Of a stretch of DNA of 41,809 bases, positions 32,222-39,820 are shown piece after piece. Location of the stretch: IMG/VR virus record IMGVR_UViG_3300046777_002972, positions 1 to 41,809 of that record; one strand, written 5' to 3'. The notes below the pieces were generated by a model, which saw only the letters and a list, made by a program, of their open reading frames with translations, did not search any database and was not told where the DNA came from. How positions within the stretch are numbered: position 1 is the first letter of the stretch; every line of letters begins with the position of its first letter. This DNA comes from a virus. Both the position numbers and the translations under genes were made by a program.

Positions 32222-34996
32222 TTAAGTTAGTATTGACTCCCACCCCTCTTCAGCAAGTTCATACATGTAATCAGGTTTGAGACCACGTCTTTCCCAATAA
32301 TTCAATTCCTGTTCAGTAATATCTAACACATCCTTTTGTAAATCATCTTGGTCCCCTTCACCTAATGGGTGACCGTTGATAAGTTCACATTGTGATGTTG
32401 TAAAAATACCTCTCTCATGTGGTTCAGAAACAATCAATCCATTTCTAACTTCATCTTTGAAAACGACCAATAGAGGTTCAATTCTTTTATTAAAAGTAGT
32501 GATTGCTCTCGGTACGTTATAATCTCCGGTTAGGTCAGGGTCTTTGTCTAAAATATCTTTATCCAACATATAACAATTGACCATTACACCCTCTGTAATA
32601 GGTTTTGATTTTGGGTTATTGTGTAAGTTAATGGCGTTAGTATCTTTGATTTGTTTAGCCGTCATTTTCTGTACGTCTCCCTGAGAAGCCTTAGTACCGT
32701 TATTGACATACATGATAACATCACCCAAGTTTACGGTAAGATTATTCTGAATTGCTAACTCCATGTGAGCCATCCTTGACATTGAGTTTCCTGCCTTAGT
32801 CTTTGTCGTTAACCTTTTGATGTAATCATCAATAGTAAGTTTTACCTTAGCTCTTTGAGCAATTTTAGACAAAGGAATTTTTTTCTCATATATCTTAGTC
32901 AGATATTCATAATAATATTCTATGAACTCCTTACCTTGACCGTGTAACAACATCTTAATCCCTTTATCTAAGAATTCTTCGATATATAGTGGAAGTTTCT
33001 TCGATTTGATACTATTACCTGTCAATTTTATTTTTCCTTTAGCGTCCATAACCGCATAATTCTTTCGAGCTAAATTTATACACGACGGCCAAACACCATC
33101 AGTATCTAACGCCATTTCCCCTCTCATGAATATATCATTGTATTCTGCAACGTCCGCCTCGGGACCCTTGTAGACTTTTCCCTTCTTAACTTTCCAATTC
33201 AATCCACGACCAACATATTCTCTTTCATTTGCATCATCAGGACTTGAAAAGTTCACACCGTCCGTATCCATCACGAGTGGGACATATCCTTTCGTCATAA
33301 AAAATTTAATCATCTGACGAAGATATTGTCTACCCGTACAAGTAATTTGTTCACCCATATACATGTCACCCCAAGCAAATACCTGTGGTGCCGACAACGC
33401 ACCAAACATTGAGTTGATGAATATTTTGATTGGTAATTGTTTATTAGAATACGATTCAGACTTTTTCTTGTCTGTCTCGTAAAACTCCTCTGCCAGTTGT
33501 TTGTATTTGATACGAGTGTCTCTGAAATACTTTAACATACCTTTCATCGCACCAGTCACATCACAGTCAGGAAAAACATCGTGTACGAGCTGAATTGAAG
33601 GGTATAGAGACGAGAAGTCCAACTTGAGAACATTCTTACTGTATCCAACCTTAAGTAGTCGGGAAAGACCTCCTACGAAGTCTGTCTTACCTTGTTTTGC
33701 AGGTATTGCTAAATTGTTTTTATATGACCAAGCCAACATCAACATTTTCCACAAGGTTGCGGTTCCCATCGTTGAGACTCTTTCGTAAGTTGTTGGAATC
33801 ATGGCTGCAAGTAAAAAAGAACCTTGGTTAAATTCTTTATCTACTGCTAAAGTTTCTTCTAAGTCATCGTCAAGATATCTTTCGACAATATCATCACCAG
33901 TTGTTTTGATATAAACACCAGGAAATTTAATATCTAAATCCTTATAATCAGCCGCCTTTTTATATTTTCCGTTTTGAACATTCAACCAATATTCTTCTTT
34001 CTCATGGTACATTTTACCAATGTTTGTATGGTCAATATATACACGGTCAGGAGCTTCAGCATTAATAAATGTTGTTATGTATTTAAGACCTGCGGATTTA
34101 ATACTTGAGTTAATTGCTTGTGCTCTACGAACCGCATGGATAATATCGATAACGTTGTATCCCCATATTGAAGTTTGAGTGTAGGTTTCTACCTCATTCG
34201 CCAACTTCAACATATTATCTTTCCTCGTATACGAATGTTCAGGATGCAATGACTTACAAACATTTTTAGCATTAATTCCGAGGATTCTACATCTCTCAAA
34301 AATCCAATGCCAGTCGAAGTTTGCTGAGTTATAACCACCAATAATACTTGGTTTTATTTCATTGATGATATTGAAGAATTCTATTATGGCACCTTTCTCT
34401 TGAGACTCGTCCAAGCATTCAATCACCTTATGATATCCTTTGTTAGTTTTAATTCCAATCATGAATATCCTACCGTCCTTGGGGTCCAAAGCGTCAGTTT
34501 CCAAGTCAAATACCAATCGGGTCACTTGTTCATAATCTTCAAACCCTTTGAAAAGTCTTTTCTCTTTGGAAATCAAATATTGTTCTACGGGTGGTAAAAT
34601 TAATAACTTATCTTTTGTTTTTTCACCCCACGGGTCAACACCACCATCTCTGAAAAATTGAACTAACTCTCTATACCCTTTCAAAGACTTAACCATAAAA
34701 GTTAAACCATTTTTGAGTCTTTCATTATCTTGGGTTTCTAATTTTTCAATCATGATTCCATATTTTGTCATAGCCTCTTTTTGTGCCATTTTGGAATCAT
34801 TATAGAACTTTAAACCTCTGAGGTCACCGACCCAAGCAAACGGGATAAAAGTATCTTTTCTAATTTCTTTACCCTTACCAGGTATTTCTTTTATTTTGTA
34901 AATGGAGTTAGAAACATAATCGAATTCTATCGCAACAATGAATTCCTCGGGGTCATTTCCATGTAGGAACGACTCAATAACTTCGTTAGATATCAT
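32222..34996 (-). CDS. 43: Family B DNA polymerase, T4 gp43-like
   Basis: Replicative polymerase with proofreading. Exo I LVFDLETDAL (D164, E166) and exo II GGYNSANFDWHWI (about 222) mark the 3'-5' exonuclease. The polymerase motifs follow in order: A LKLDFSSLYPSIQ (about 456-468), B PIKIFINSMFGALSAP (about 522-538), C MDTDGVNF (about 574-581) with the DTD catalytic pair. The length, 924 aa, compares with 898 for T4 gp43, so no fragment is missing. The gene stands last in the minus-strand right-hand block, 72 nt after the methyltransferase gene, whose gap holds direct repeats TTAAGTGA. It is separated from gene 32 and other replication genes by the whole tail and neck region, though all are presumably coexpressed early or middle. 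Confidence 0.96.
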   Translation of the reverse strand: MISNEVIESFLHGNDPEEFIVAIEFDYVSNSIYKIKEIPGKGKEIRKDTFIPFAWVGDLRGLKFYNDSKMAQKEAMTKYGIMIEKLETQDNERLKNGLTFMVKSLKGYRELVQFFRDGGVDPWGEKTKDKLLILPPVEQYLISKEKRLFKGFEDYEQVTRLVFDLETDALDPKDGRIFMIGIKTNKGYHKVIECLDESQEKGAIIEFFNIINEIKPSIIGGYNSANFDWHWIFERCRILGINAKNVCKSLHPEHSYTRKDNMLKLANEVETYTQTSIWGYNVIDIIHAVRRAQAINSSIKSAGLKYITTFINAEAPDRVYIDHTNIGKMYHEKEEYWLNVQNGKYKKAADYKDLDIKFPGVYIKTTGDDIVERYLDDDLEETLAVDKEFNQGSFLLAAMIPTTYERVSTMGTATLWKMLMLAWSYKNNLAIPAKQGKTDFVGGLSRLLKVGYSKNVLKLDFSSLYPSIQLVHDVFPDCDVTGAMKGMLKYFRDTRIKYKQLAEEFYETDKKKSESYSNKQLPIKIFINSMFGALSAPQVFAWGDMYMGEQITCTGRQYLRQMIKFFMTKGYVPLVMDTDGVNFSSPDDANEREYVGRGLNWKVKKGKVYKGPEADVAEYNDIFMRGEMALDTDGVWPSCINLARKNYAVMDAKGKIKLTGNSIKSKKLPLYIEEFLDKGIKMLLHGQGKEFIEYYYEYLTKIYEKKIPLSKIAQRAKVKLTIDDYIKRLTTKTKAGNSMSRMAHMELAIQNNLTVNLGDVIMYVNNGTKASQGDVQKMTAKQIKDTNAINLHNNPKSKPITEGVMVNCYMLDKDILDKDPDLTGDYNVPRAITTFNKRIEPLLVVFKDEVRNGLIVSEPHERGIFTTSQCELINGHPLGEGDQDDLQKDVLDITEQELNYWERRGLKPDYMYELAEEGWESILT

Positions 34997-35006
34997 AATT
35001 TATATT

Positions 35007-35053
35007 TTAAGTGACATATTAGCTTCCACTCTTAAGTGAAATTTGTCTTCACT
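35007..35053 (-). repeat. Direct repeats and weak hairpin upstream of DNA polymerase
   Basis: TTAAGTGA occurs at 35007-35014 and 35032-35039 (25 nt apart, about 2.5 helical turns), and the second copy pairs with TTCACT at 35048-35053 as a 6-bp hairpin. The 72-nt gap precedes the polymerase ATG. It could be an operator or activator site on one face of the helix. Small numbers, so coincidence is possible. Confidence 0.3.
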
Positions 35054-35068
35054 GTAAATATAAAAAAA

Positions 35069-35731
35069 TTATTCGGGGTAATCTACATAGAACGGAGGTA
35101 AAGAGGAAAATTTTTGACATACAGAAAATCCATTCAAAAAGGGATAATTATCATTGTGATTTTCTGCTTTGGTATGTAAGTTGAAAACATCATAGCCCTT
35201 CAACTTAAAATAGTTGGTTAAATTTCTTTCAACCCATTGGGGTGCATGTGCACCTTTATAGTCCAAACCATGAGTACCTCCATTTTGTTTGAAGAACGTA
35301 GAATATGGTTCATAGTATAGATTCGTGTCGTGTAAAATAAGGACTGTGTCGTCGTCTATTAATTTATTTTCAAGCATTTTGTTATAAAAATTCAACTGAA
35401 CAATTACTTCATGACAATCAAAAACAAGGATATCAATTTTTCGATTATGTAAATCAATCGGTGTTATATCACCTACATCCTTTTGAATTGGAAAATGATT
35501 ATATGATTTTTTTTTCATTTCCAAAATATCAATTGAGAATAATTTAGCCTCAGGATTATTTTTTTGAGCTTTTATAAAAAGTTGGGAAAATATACCTTCA
35601 GAACCTCCTCCTAACTCGACAATAGTTTTTGGATTCATTGACGAAACTAATCCATATAAAAAAAATAATTCTTGTTCCGTTGTAATATTGTAAGGATAAC
35701 TTATATTAACTCCTAAAAAATTTTGTATCAT
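35069..35731 (-). CDS. SAM-dependent methyltransferase-like protein, 220 aa
   Basis: A class I methyltransferase fold. Motif I is IVELGGGSEGIFSQ (37-50), an acidic ribose-binding end of strand 2 is AKLFSIDI (62-69), motif III-like ILVFDCHE (about 100-107) is followed by LILHDTN (about 131-137). The last motif with His-Asp is like that of the Methyltransf_24 group and of cephalosporin-hydroxylase-type enzymes. The C-terminal third (about 145-220) is Tyr/Phe/Asn-rich. It is the last gene of the glycan-related island, directly before the DNA polymerase gene and after the BppU-like gene. A sugar or nucleotide-sugar O-methyltransferase is plausible from the neighbours; a DNA or protein target is not excluded. 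Confidence 0.75.
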   Translation of the reverse strand: MIQNFLGVNISYPYNITTEQELFFLYGLVSSMNPKTIVELGGGSEGIFSQLFIKAQKNNPEAKLFSIDILEMKKKSYNHFPIQKDVGDITPIDLHNRKIDILVFDCHEVIVQLNFYNKMLENKLIDDDTVLILHDTNLYYEPYSTFFKQNGGTHGLDYKGAHAPQWVERNLTNYFKLKGYDVFNLHTKAENHNDNYPFLNGFSVCQKFSSLPPFYVDYPE

Positions 35732-35765
35732 GAAAAAAAACTAATATTACACCATCAAAAGTAAA

Positions 35766-36143
35766 TTAACAACAAGGTTCGGTCGAGATAAAACTATCCT
35801 GAACATTGATATAAAGTTCTTCCCTGAGAGGTAACATCAAGTTTCCTTCGTCATTCTTCAACAGAAATTGCCCTTGATATCTTCCGACCTGATTTGTATC
35901 TCTTGCACTAAACTGATAATAAATGTAATATTCAGGTGTTGCGCCCGCAGGTAAATTTAAAGGTACTATACTACAAGGTGCAGATACAATTTTTGCAATA
36001 CCCGTAGAGGTGTTAACCATTGAAAAATAAATTGTAGATACCTCTAAGCTTTCCATTATTTCGAGATATCCACTCCTACCGTCCTTAACAACTTGCATTT
36101 TAAGAACAGGTAGGGTCGCATTTTTTTTGATAAAAAATTCCAT
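35766..36143 (-). CDS. BppU-like baseplate upper/structural protein, 125 aa
   Basis: The N-terminus FFIKKNATLPVLKMQVV and later DTNQVGRYQGQFLLKND, then INVQ, fits the BppU N-terminal beta-sandwich used to attach adhesins to phage baseplates. The ATG at 36143 is chosen because it sits right after the inverted repeat AACAAT/ATTGTT and gives the family N-terminus. A longer frame to 36188 would overlap the upstream gene by 29 nt. The protein ends in a two-cysteine tail (STEPCC). It lies in the island of glycosyltransferases rather than the tail operon, so it may be part of a receptor-binding structure decorated by those enzymes. Family call is moderate. Confidence 0.68.
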   Translation of the reverse strand: MEFFIKKNATLPVLKMQVVKDGRSGYLEIMESLEVSTIYFSMVNTSTGIAKIVSAPCSIVPLNLPAGATPEYYIYYQFSARDTNQVGRYQGQFLLKNDEGNLMLPLREELYINVQDSFISTEPCC

Positions 36144-36161
36144 AACAATAAATATATTGTT
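36144..36161 (-). repeat. Inverted repeat before the BppU-like ATG
   Basis: On the minus strand the arms AACAAT and ATTGTT enclose TATTTAT and end directly at the ATG (ATTTATTGTTATG). This matches the last 13 nt before the gp13-like ATG at 30722. The two genes share no obvious sequence homology, so the shared leader is more likely regulatory. Confidence 0.45.
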
Positions 36162-38496
36162 AGGATTCTTTACGCAAACTTCTATCATAATGTTCGAACC
36201 TATTATGTTCAGTTGGTGTCAATAGAAGTAATCCTGGGTTAAGTTCTCCATTTTTAGTCAACTGATACATGTGACTCATCCAAGTTTGTTCGAAAGGATG
36301 TGCCCAAGTAACATCCAAAAACATTTTTTTGTTACCAAATTTACTTACAACTTGTGGCCAATTACAGTAATAAACGTCGCCATTTGTATATGGTAACCCT
36401 TTGTGAGATACAATATTTTTATATTCTGCTTTGGGTGCGTTAGGGTCTAAACCTAAATTTGGTAATTTTTTGTTTTTTGGCCAATATTTATCTCTCGTTG
36501 ATTGTGGTACATTATACCATGACCATTGAATCCCATTATCACCAAAAAACTCAGTGTAATTTAGTTTTAAAAAATCAAATTTTTCTTTACAAGAAATCTC
36601 TAATGATTTGTTATATAGGTTTTCAACAAATCTATTGAATCCATTCCTACAAACCTCCCCTTTTTTTGGATAAAAAAACATATCATCTTCGAAAAAGAAC
36701 ATAAAGTCTTGTCCTGATTCCTCGAAATGTTCTGCAATGAATTGTCTACCTCCACATATCCCCAAGTTATTTTTTTTAATTTCCTCGAAATTATAGTTCT
36801 TACATAAATTTTGGTACTCTTCATCTGTGGTAGAATCGGTTGAGTTGTTCAGTAAAATTTTTCTTGGTTTCAAAATAAAATCCTTGTCATACTCCATCAT
36901 GGATTTTATTAGAGTTTCAAATTGTTTTGGACTATTAAAAGTTATTACATAAAGTGATGTTTTATTTATGTCTAATTCATTCACTGAAGCAAAAGAACCT
37001 TCGGACTTCACAACCAATTTTTCGTTTTTTAAATCTTCAAAGAACTTACCTAATAATCCATTGTAGTCAATTTCAAAATAATTAATTATATCAGGATGTT
37101 TATGAACCATTATTGAAAATATGGACTCTTCGGTTCCCATGTAACCTTCAGATAATGTTGAGCTTAACAAATTATAATAAATTGAATTAATTTCAGAAAT
37201 TGAGTCGGATGGACCACCAAAGAAGCCAGCCCTTGCAACCTTTTTTACCTCTTTACCAGCAACTTGATTGAGTTTTTGATATTCAAAACCATGTATTTCA
37301 TTAACTGCATCGTATGGAAAACAAACAAAAGAAAACTTTGAAATGTATTTTTGAAGTTTATCAAAAACTTTATCGTGGGTAAAATAGCCCGGATGGACAG
37401 TATTTGTAATTCCAGCGTCTATCCAAAACAAAAAATCAGAATTAAATTTGTCTAATATTCTTGCGTCGTTCAGGAGGAACATTTTCGACATTACTAAAGG
37501 GTTATACATTTCAAGAGTGGCTTGAGTAGAATCTTTTAACCATCCAGCTAAATTGAACCACTCAGGATTTTGACGTATATTTTGTATTTTTTCAAAAAAT
37601 TCATTTTTGAACCAACTTCTATCTTTTTTTATAAATAAAGTATTTGTTTTCGACCTATGTTCAAAAACAAACTCCTCGAGTTCCTCTTCACCAAAAATTA
37701 TTAAATTCTCTTCTACCTTAAGAAGTTGTTCAAATTTAGATAGGTAATGAGTGAAAGACCTGGCCCATCCTTCTTTCAGCTCATCTCTTTTAATGTCCCA
37801 AAGACCTGTAACCAAAGTTAAACCTCCTGTTTTGGGATTCATAAATTTATCATTAATCAATGAGTTATTAATTGGAACTCTTTTTCTATAAACACCGACT
37901 TGTTTTGATAGTTCATGTACCTCAAATGTTTCCCCTCTTTCATAAAAAAAATCTTTGATTGCAGCCTCAACCCCAGGTAAATCATTTCTTTTATAATCAT
38001 GGAAACAAATATATCCACCATCAACAACCTTATCAAAAATCTTTTGTAAAGAATCATATATTGAGTCATAAAAATCTCCATCTAAAAAAGCAAAACTAAT
38101 TTTATCAGGTAAACTATTTTCAGGAATATCTTTGAACCAATTCTTATGAATTATAGGTGGAGGAATGTTATTTCTTTCAAAGTTATTAATCAGAATTTCT
38201 TCAGAACTCTTTAGACTTCTAGGTTTCCAACCAGTGTTTTCTTCCCATTTTGACAAATCTGGTAAACCCTCAAATGAGTCATAAACATATAACTTTTTTT
38301 GCGAATTTGTTTGTTGTATTGTTTTCATCAAATATTTGGATGATTCTCCTACATAACAACCAAGTTCAACAATATCCCCATCCAAGTTGGACTCTATTAC
38401 ATCTAACAATACTTTTACTAAAGTATAAACTTGTTCTTCATTTATTATTGAAGAGTCGACTTTTACATTTTTAAAATTCAATATCTTGTTAATCAT
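36160..38496 (-). CDS. Three-domain protein: TylF-like methyltransferase + HtrL/YibB-like + GT2-like glycosyltransferase, 778 aa
   Basis: Three enzyme modules in one chain. Residues 1-212 are a TylF/macrocin O-methyltransferase-like domain: IVELGCYVGESSKYL (42-56), YDSFEGLPDLS (72-82), FAFLDGDFYDS (136-145) and CFHDYK (164-169). Residues about 221-480 match HtrL/YibB-like proteins (TLVTGLWDIKRDELKEG, then the distal DFLFWIDAGI and an SDSISEINSIYY stretch). Residues about 505-778 are a GT-A glycosyltransferase: LYVITFNSPKQFETLI, then MFFFEDDMFF with the DDM-type metal motif (about 603-605) and PFEQTWMSHMYQ near the end. A sugar-transfer and methylation route on one glycan is the natural reading. 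Acceptor unknown. There is no signal peptide or membrane segment. Confidence 0.85.
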   Translation of the reverse strand: MINKILNFKNVKVDSSIINEEQVYTLVKVLLDVIESNLDGDIVELGCYVGESSKYLMKTIQQTNSQKKLYVYDSFEGLPDLSKWEENTGWKPRSLKSSEEILINNFERNNIPPPIIHKNWFKDIPENSLPDKISFAFLDGDFYDSIYDSLQKIFDKVVDGGYICFHDYKRNDLPGVEAAIKDFFYERGETFEVHELSKQVGVYRKRVPINNSLINDKFMNPKTGGLTLVTGLWDIKRDELKEGWARSFTHYLSKFEQLLKVEENLIIFGEEELEEFVFEHRSKTNTLFIKKDRSWFKNEFFEKIQNIRQNPEWFNLAGWLKDSTQATLEMYNPLVMSKMFLLNDARILDKFNSDFLFWIDAGITNTVHPGYFTHDKVFDKLQKYISKFSFVCFPYDAVNEIHGFEYQKLNQVAGKEVKKVARAGFFGGPSDSISEINSIYYNLLSSTLSEGYMGTEESIFSIMVHKHPDIINYFEIDYNGLLGKFFEDLKNEKLVVKSEGSFASVNELDINKTSLYVITFNSPKQFETLIKSMMEYDKDFILKPRKILLNNSTDSTTDEEYQNLCKNYNFEEIKKNNLGICGGRQFIAEHFEESGQDFMFFFEDDMFFYPKKGEVCRNGFNRFVENLYNKSLEISCKEKFDFLKLNYTEFFGDNGIQWSWYNVPQSTRDKYWPKNKKLPNLGLDPNAPKAEYKNIVSHKGLPYTNGDVYYCNWPQVVSKFGNKKMFLDVTWAHPFEQTWMSHMYQLTKNGELNPGLLLLTPTEHNRFEHYDRSLRKES

Positions 38497-38505
38497 ATTT
38501 TTGTA

Positions 38506-39171
38506 TTAATTCAAATGTTCATACTCAGGCCAAGTAAATAAACAATAGTGTTCGTATCTCGCATCATTTGCATCGTAAACCTCACCAACAAACTCATAAT
38601 TTACTCTTTTGGATGGAAAATTTCTTTTATTAATAGAATCGTGTACTAAAATTACTTCAGAAACGATAGGACTTACAACCGAATTCAAAAAGGATTGGTC
38701 TGTTTGCCAAGCACCTGATTTAGGCCAACTCTCAATTAGTTCTTTTATATTTTCTAAAATTCCTTTTTTTGCGCCCCACATACCTCCCATTATACCATTA
38801 TGCCATGGATGGTCGAGCATGGCGTGAAAAAGTTTATCGGATTTTTCGAATTCTTCGATACAAAGTTTTTCTCTAATTGATAATCTCGAGTCACAATCTC
38901 TGGATATCATAATATCAACATCGTTTTCGGATATAGGGTAGAATCTCCAAAACATAGAATTCCAACCACCATCTTCGTCCATCAGTATAATTTCAACATT
39001 TTTTTTGGATTTCAATTCATCTACAACATCTTGTGGTGTTGACAAACCCACATAATATCTGCAAATCCAATCAGGAAATAGTTCCTCAGCAATATTTGCA
39101 TTTTTTATTGCACCAACAGTATATTTTCTATCTTCACCCCATAAAGAGAATGATATTATTTTTTTACTCAT
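38506..39171 (-). CDS. Glycosyltransferase-like protein, 221 aa
   Basis: GT-A-type pattern: a short start strand IISFSLWGEDRKYTVGAI, a helix, an IILMDEDGGW segment with acidic residues (about 61-70) and IMISRDCDSRLSIREK (88-103), which holds a D-x-D-like metal-binding motif (92-94), followed by the acceptor-side strands GIMGGMWGAKKGI and SWPKSGAWQTDQSFL. It ends near VGEVYDANDARYEHY. It overlaps the next gene by 4 nt (38506-39171 versus 39168), so translation is coupled. The likely substrate is unknown. The size and motifs resemble the small glycosyltransferases that large phages and giant viruses carry in clusters. Confidence 0.75.
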   Translation of the reverse strand: MSKKIISFSLWGEDRKYTVGAIKNANIAEELFPDWICRYYVGLSTPQDVVDELKSKKNVEIILMDEDGGWNSMFWRFYPISENDVDIMISRDCDSRLSIREKLCIEEFEKSDKLFHAMLDHPWHNGIMGGMWGAKKGILENIKELIESWPKSGAWQTDQSFLNSVVSPIVSEVILVHDSINKRNFPSKRVNYEFVGEVYDANDARYEHYCLFTWPEYEHLN

Positions 39172-39818
39172 AATCCAAAATTTATTTCTTTCCTTTTAAC
39201 ATACGCCCAATAATCGTCTGTATTATATTGATGATTACGAACCGCAGTACTGTCACCAGTCAAAAAATTGTGAATGAATGGTGTTGAATGACATAGAATT
39301 GTTCTACCTAACATTATAGAAACCTCCGTATATTCATTATCAGCACTTATTGATTTGTAATCAGGATGGTAAATATATCCGAATCTATCATAATATTTCT
39401 TTCCCATGATACACCAAACATCTAACAAATGTGCCCACATTGCCGTTGCAAAGTGTATAGTACTATCTAATTTATGCTCTGAATTGTTAAATAAATCACA
39501 AATTAACTCATCGTAATTAGGTAATATCGGAATCATGTCGTCTGCAATTAAAATCAAAATATCGAAATCATCATCATCCATATTTGCATTAATTGCTTGA
39601 ATCTTATTCGTGGAGTTACCATAATTAATTTTGCAATTAATTTTTAAACTTTCCAAATATTCTCTTATCTGAGGATTATTCATAGTTTCATCGTCAGTAT
39701 CAAAAGTAAAAATAAACTTATAATCATTTTTGTTAGACAACATTTTCAAATGTTCTGTTAAAGTTTCTTTGAATTTTTCGGGTCTTCCCCTCGAAGGAAA
39801 TTTAAATAGTATTTTCAT
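39168..39818 (-). CDS. GT-A-type glycosyltransferase, 216 aa
   Basis: Start MKILFKFPSRGRPEKFKETL is the typical GT2/GT-A opening (nucleotide-sugar-binding strand plus R-P-x-x-F helix). The catalytic site reads ILILIADDMIP with a DDM-type motif at 93-95, preceded by NYGNSTNKIQAINANMDDD. The C-terminal part (Tyr/Asp-rich, ending NTDDYWAYVKRKEI) contributes the acceptor side. It is between two other transferases, with the 221-aa gene overlapping its 3' end and the 506-aa gene 2 nt upstream. Probable donor is a UDP- or GDP-sugar, not determinable from sequence alone. Confidence 0.78.
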   Translation of the reverse strand: MKILFKFPSRGRPEKFKETLTEHLKMLSNKNDYKFIFTFDTDDETMNNPQIREYLESLKINCKINYGNSTNKIQAINANMDDDDFDILILIADDMIPILPNYDELICDLFNNSEHKLDSTIHFATAMWAHLLDVWCIMGKKYYDRFGYIYHPDYKSISADNEYTEVSIMLGRTILCHSTPFIHNFLTGDSTAVRNHQYNTDDYWAYVKRKEINFGL

Positions 39819-39820
39819 TT

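Noticed and set aside
36144-36188. Longer start for the BppU-like gene at 36188
   Set aside because: It would overlap the fused transferase gene by 29 nt and add residues absent from the family N-terminus; the ATG at 36143 has the shared leader.
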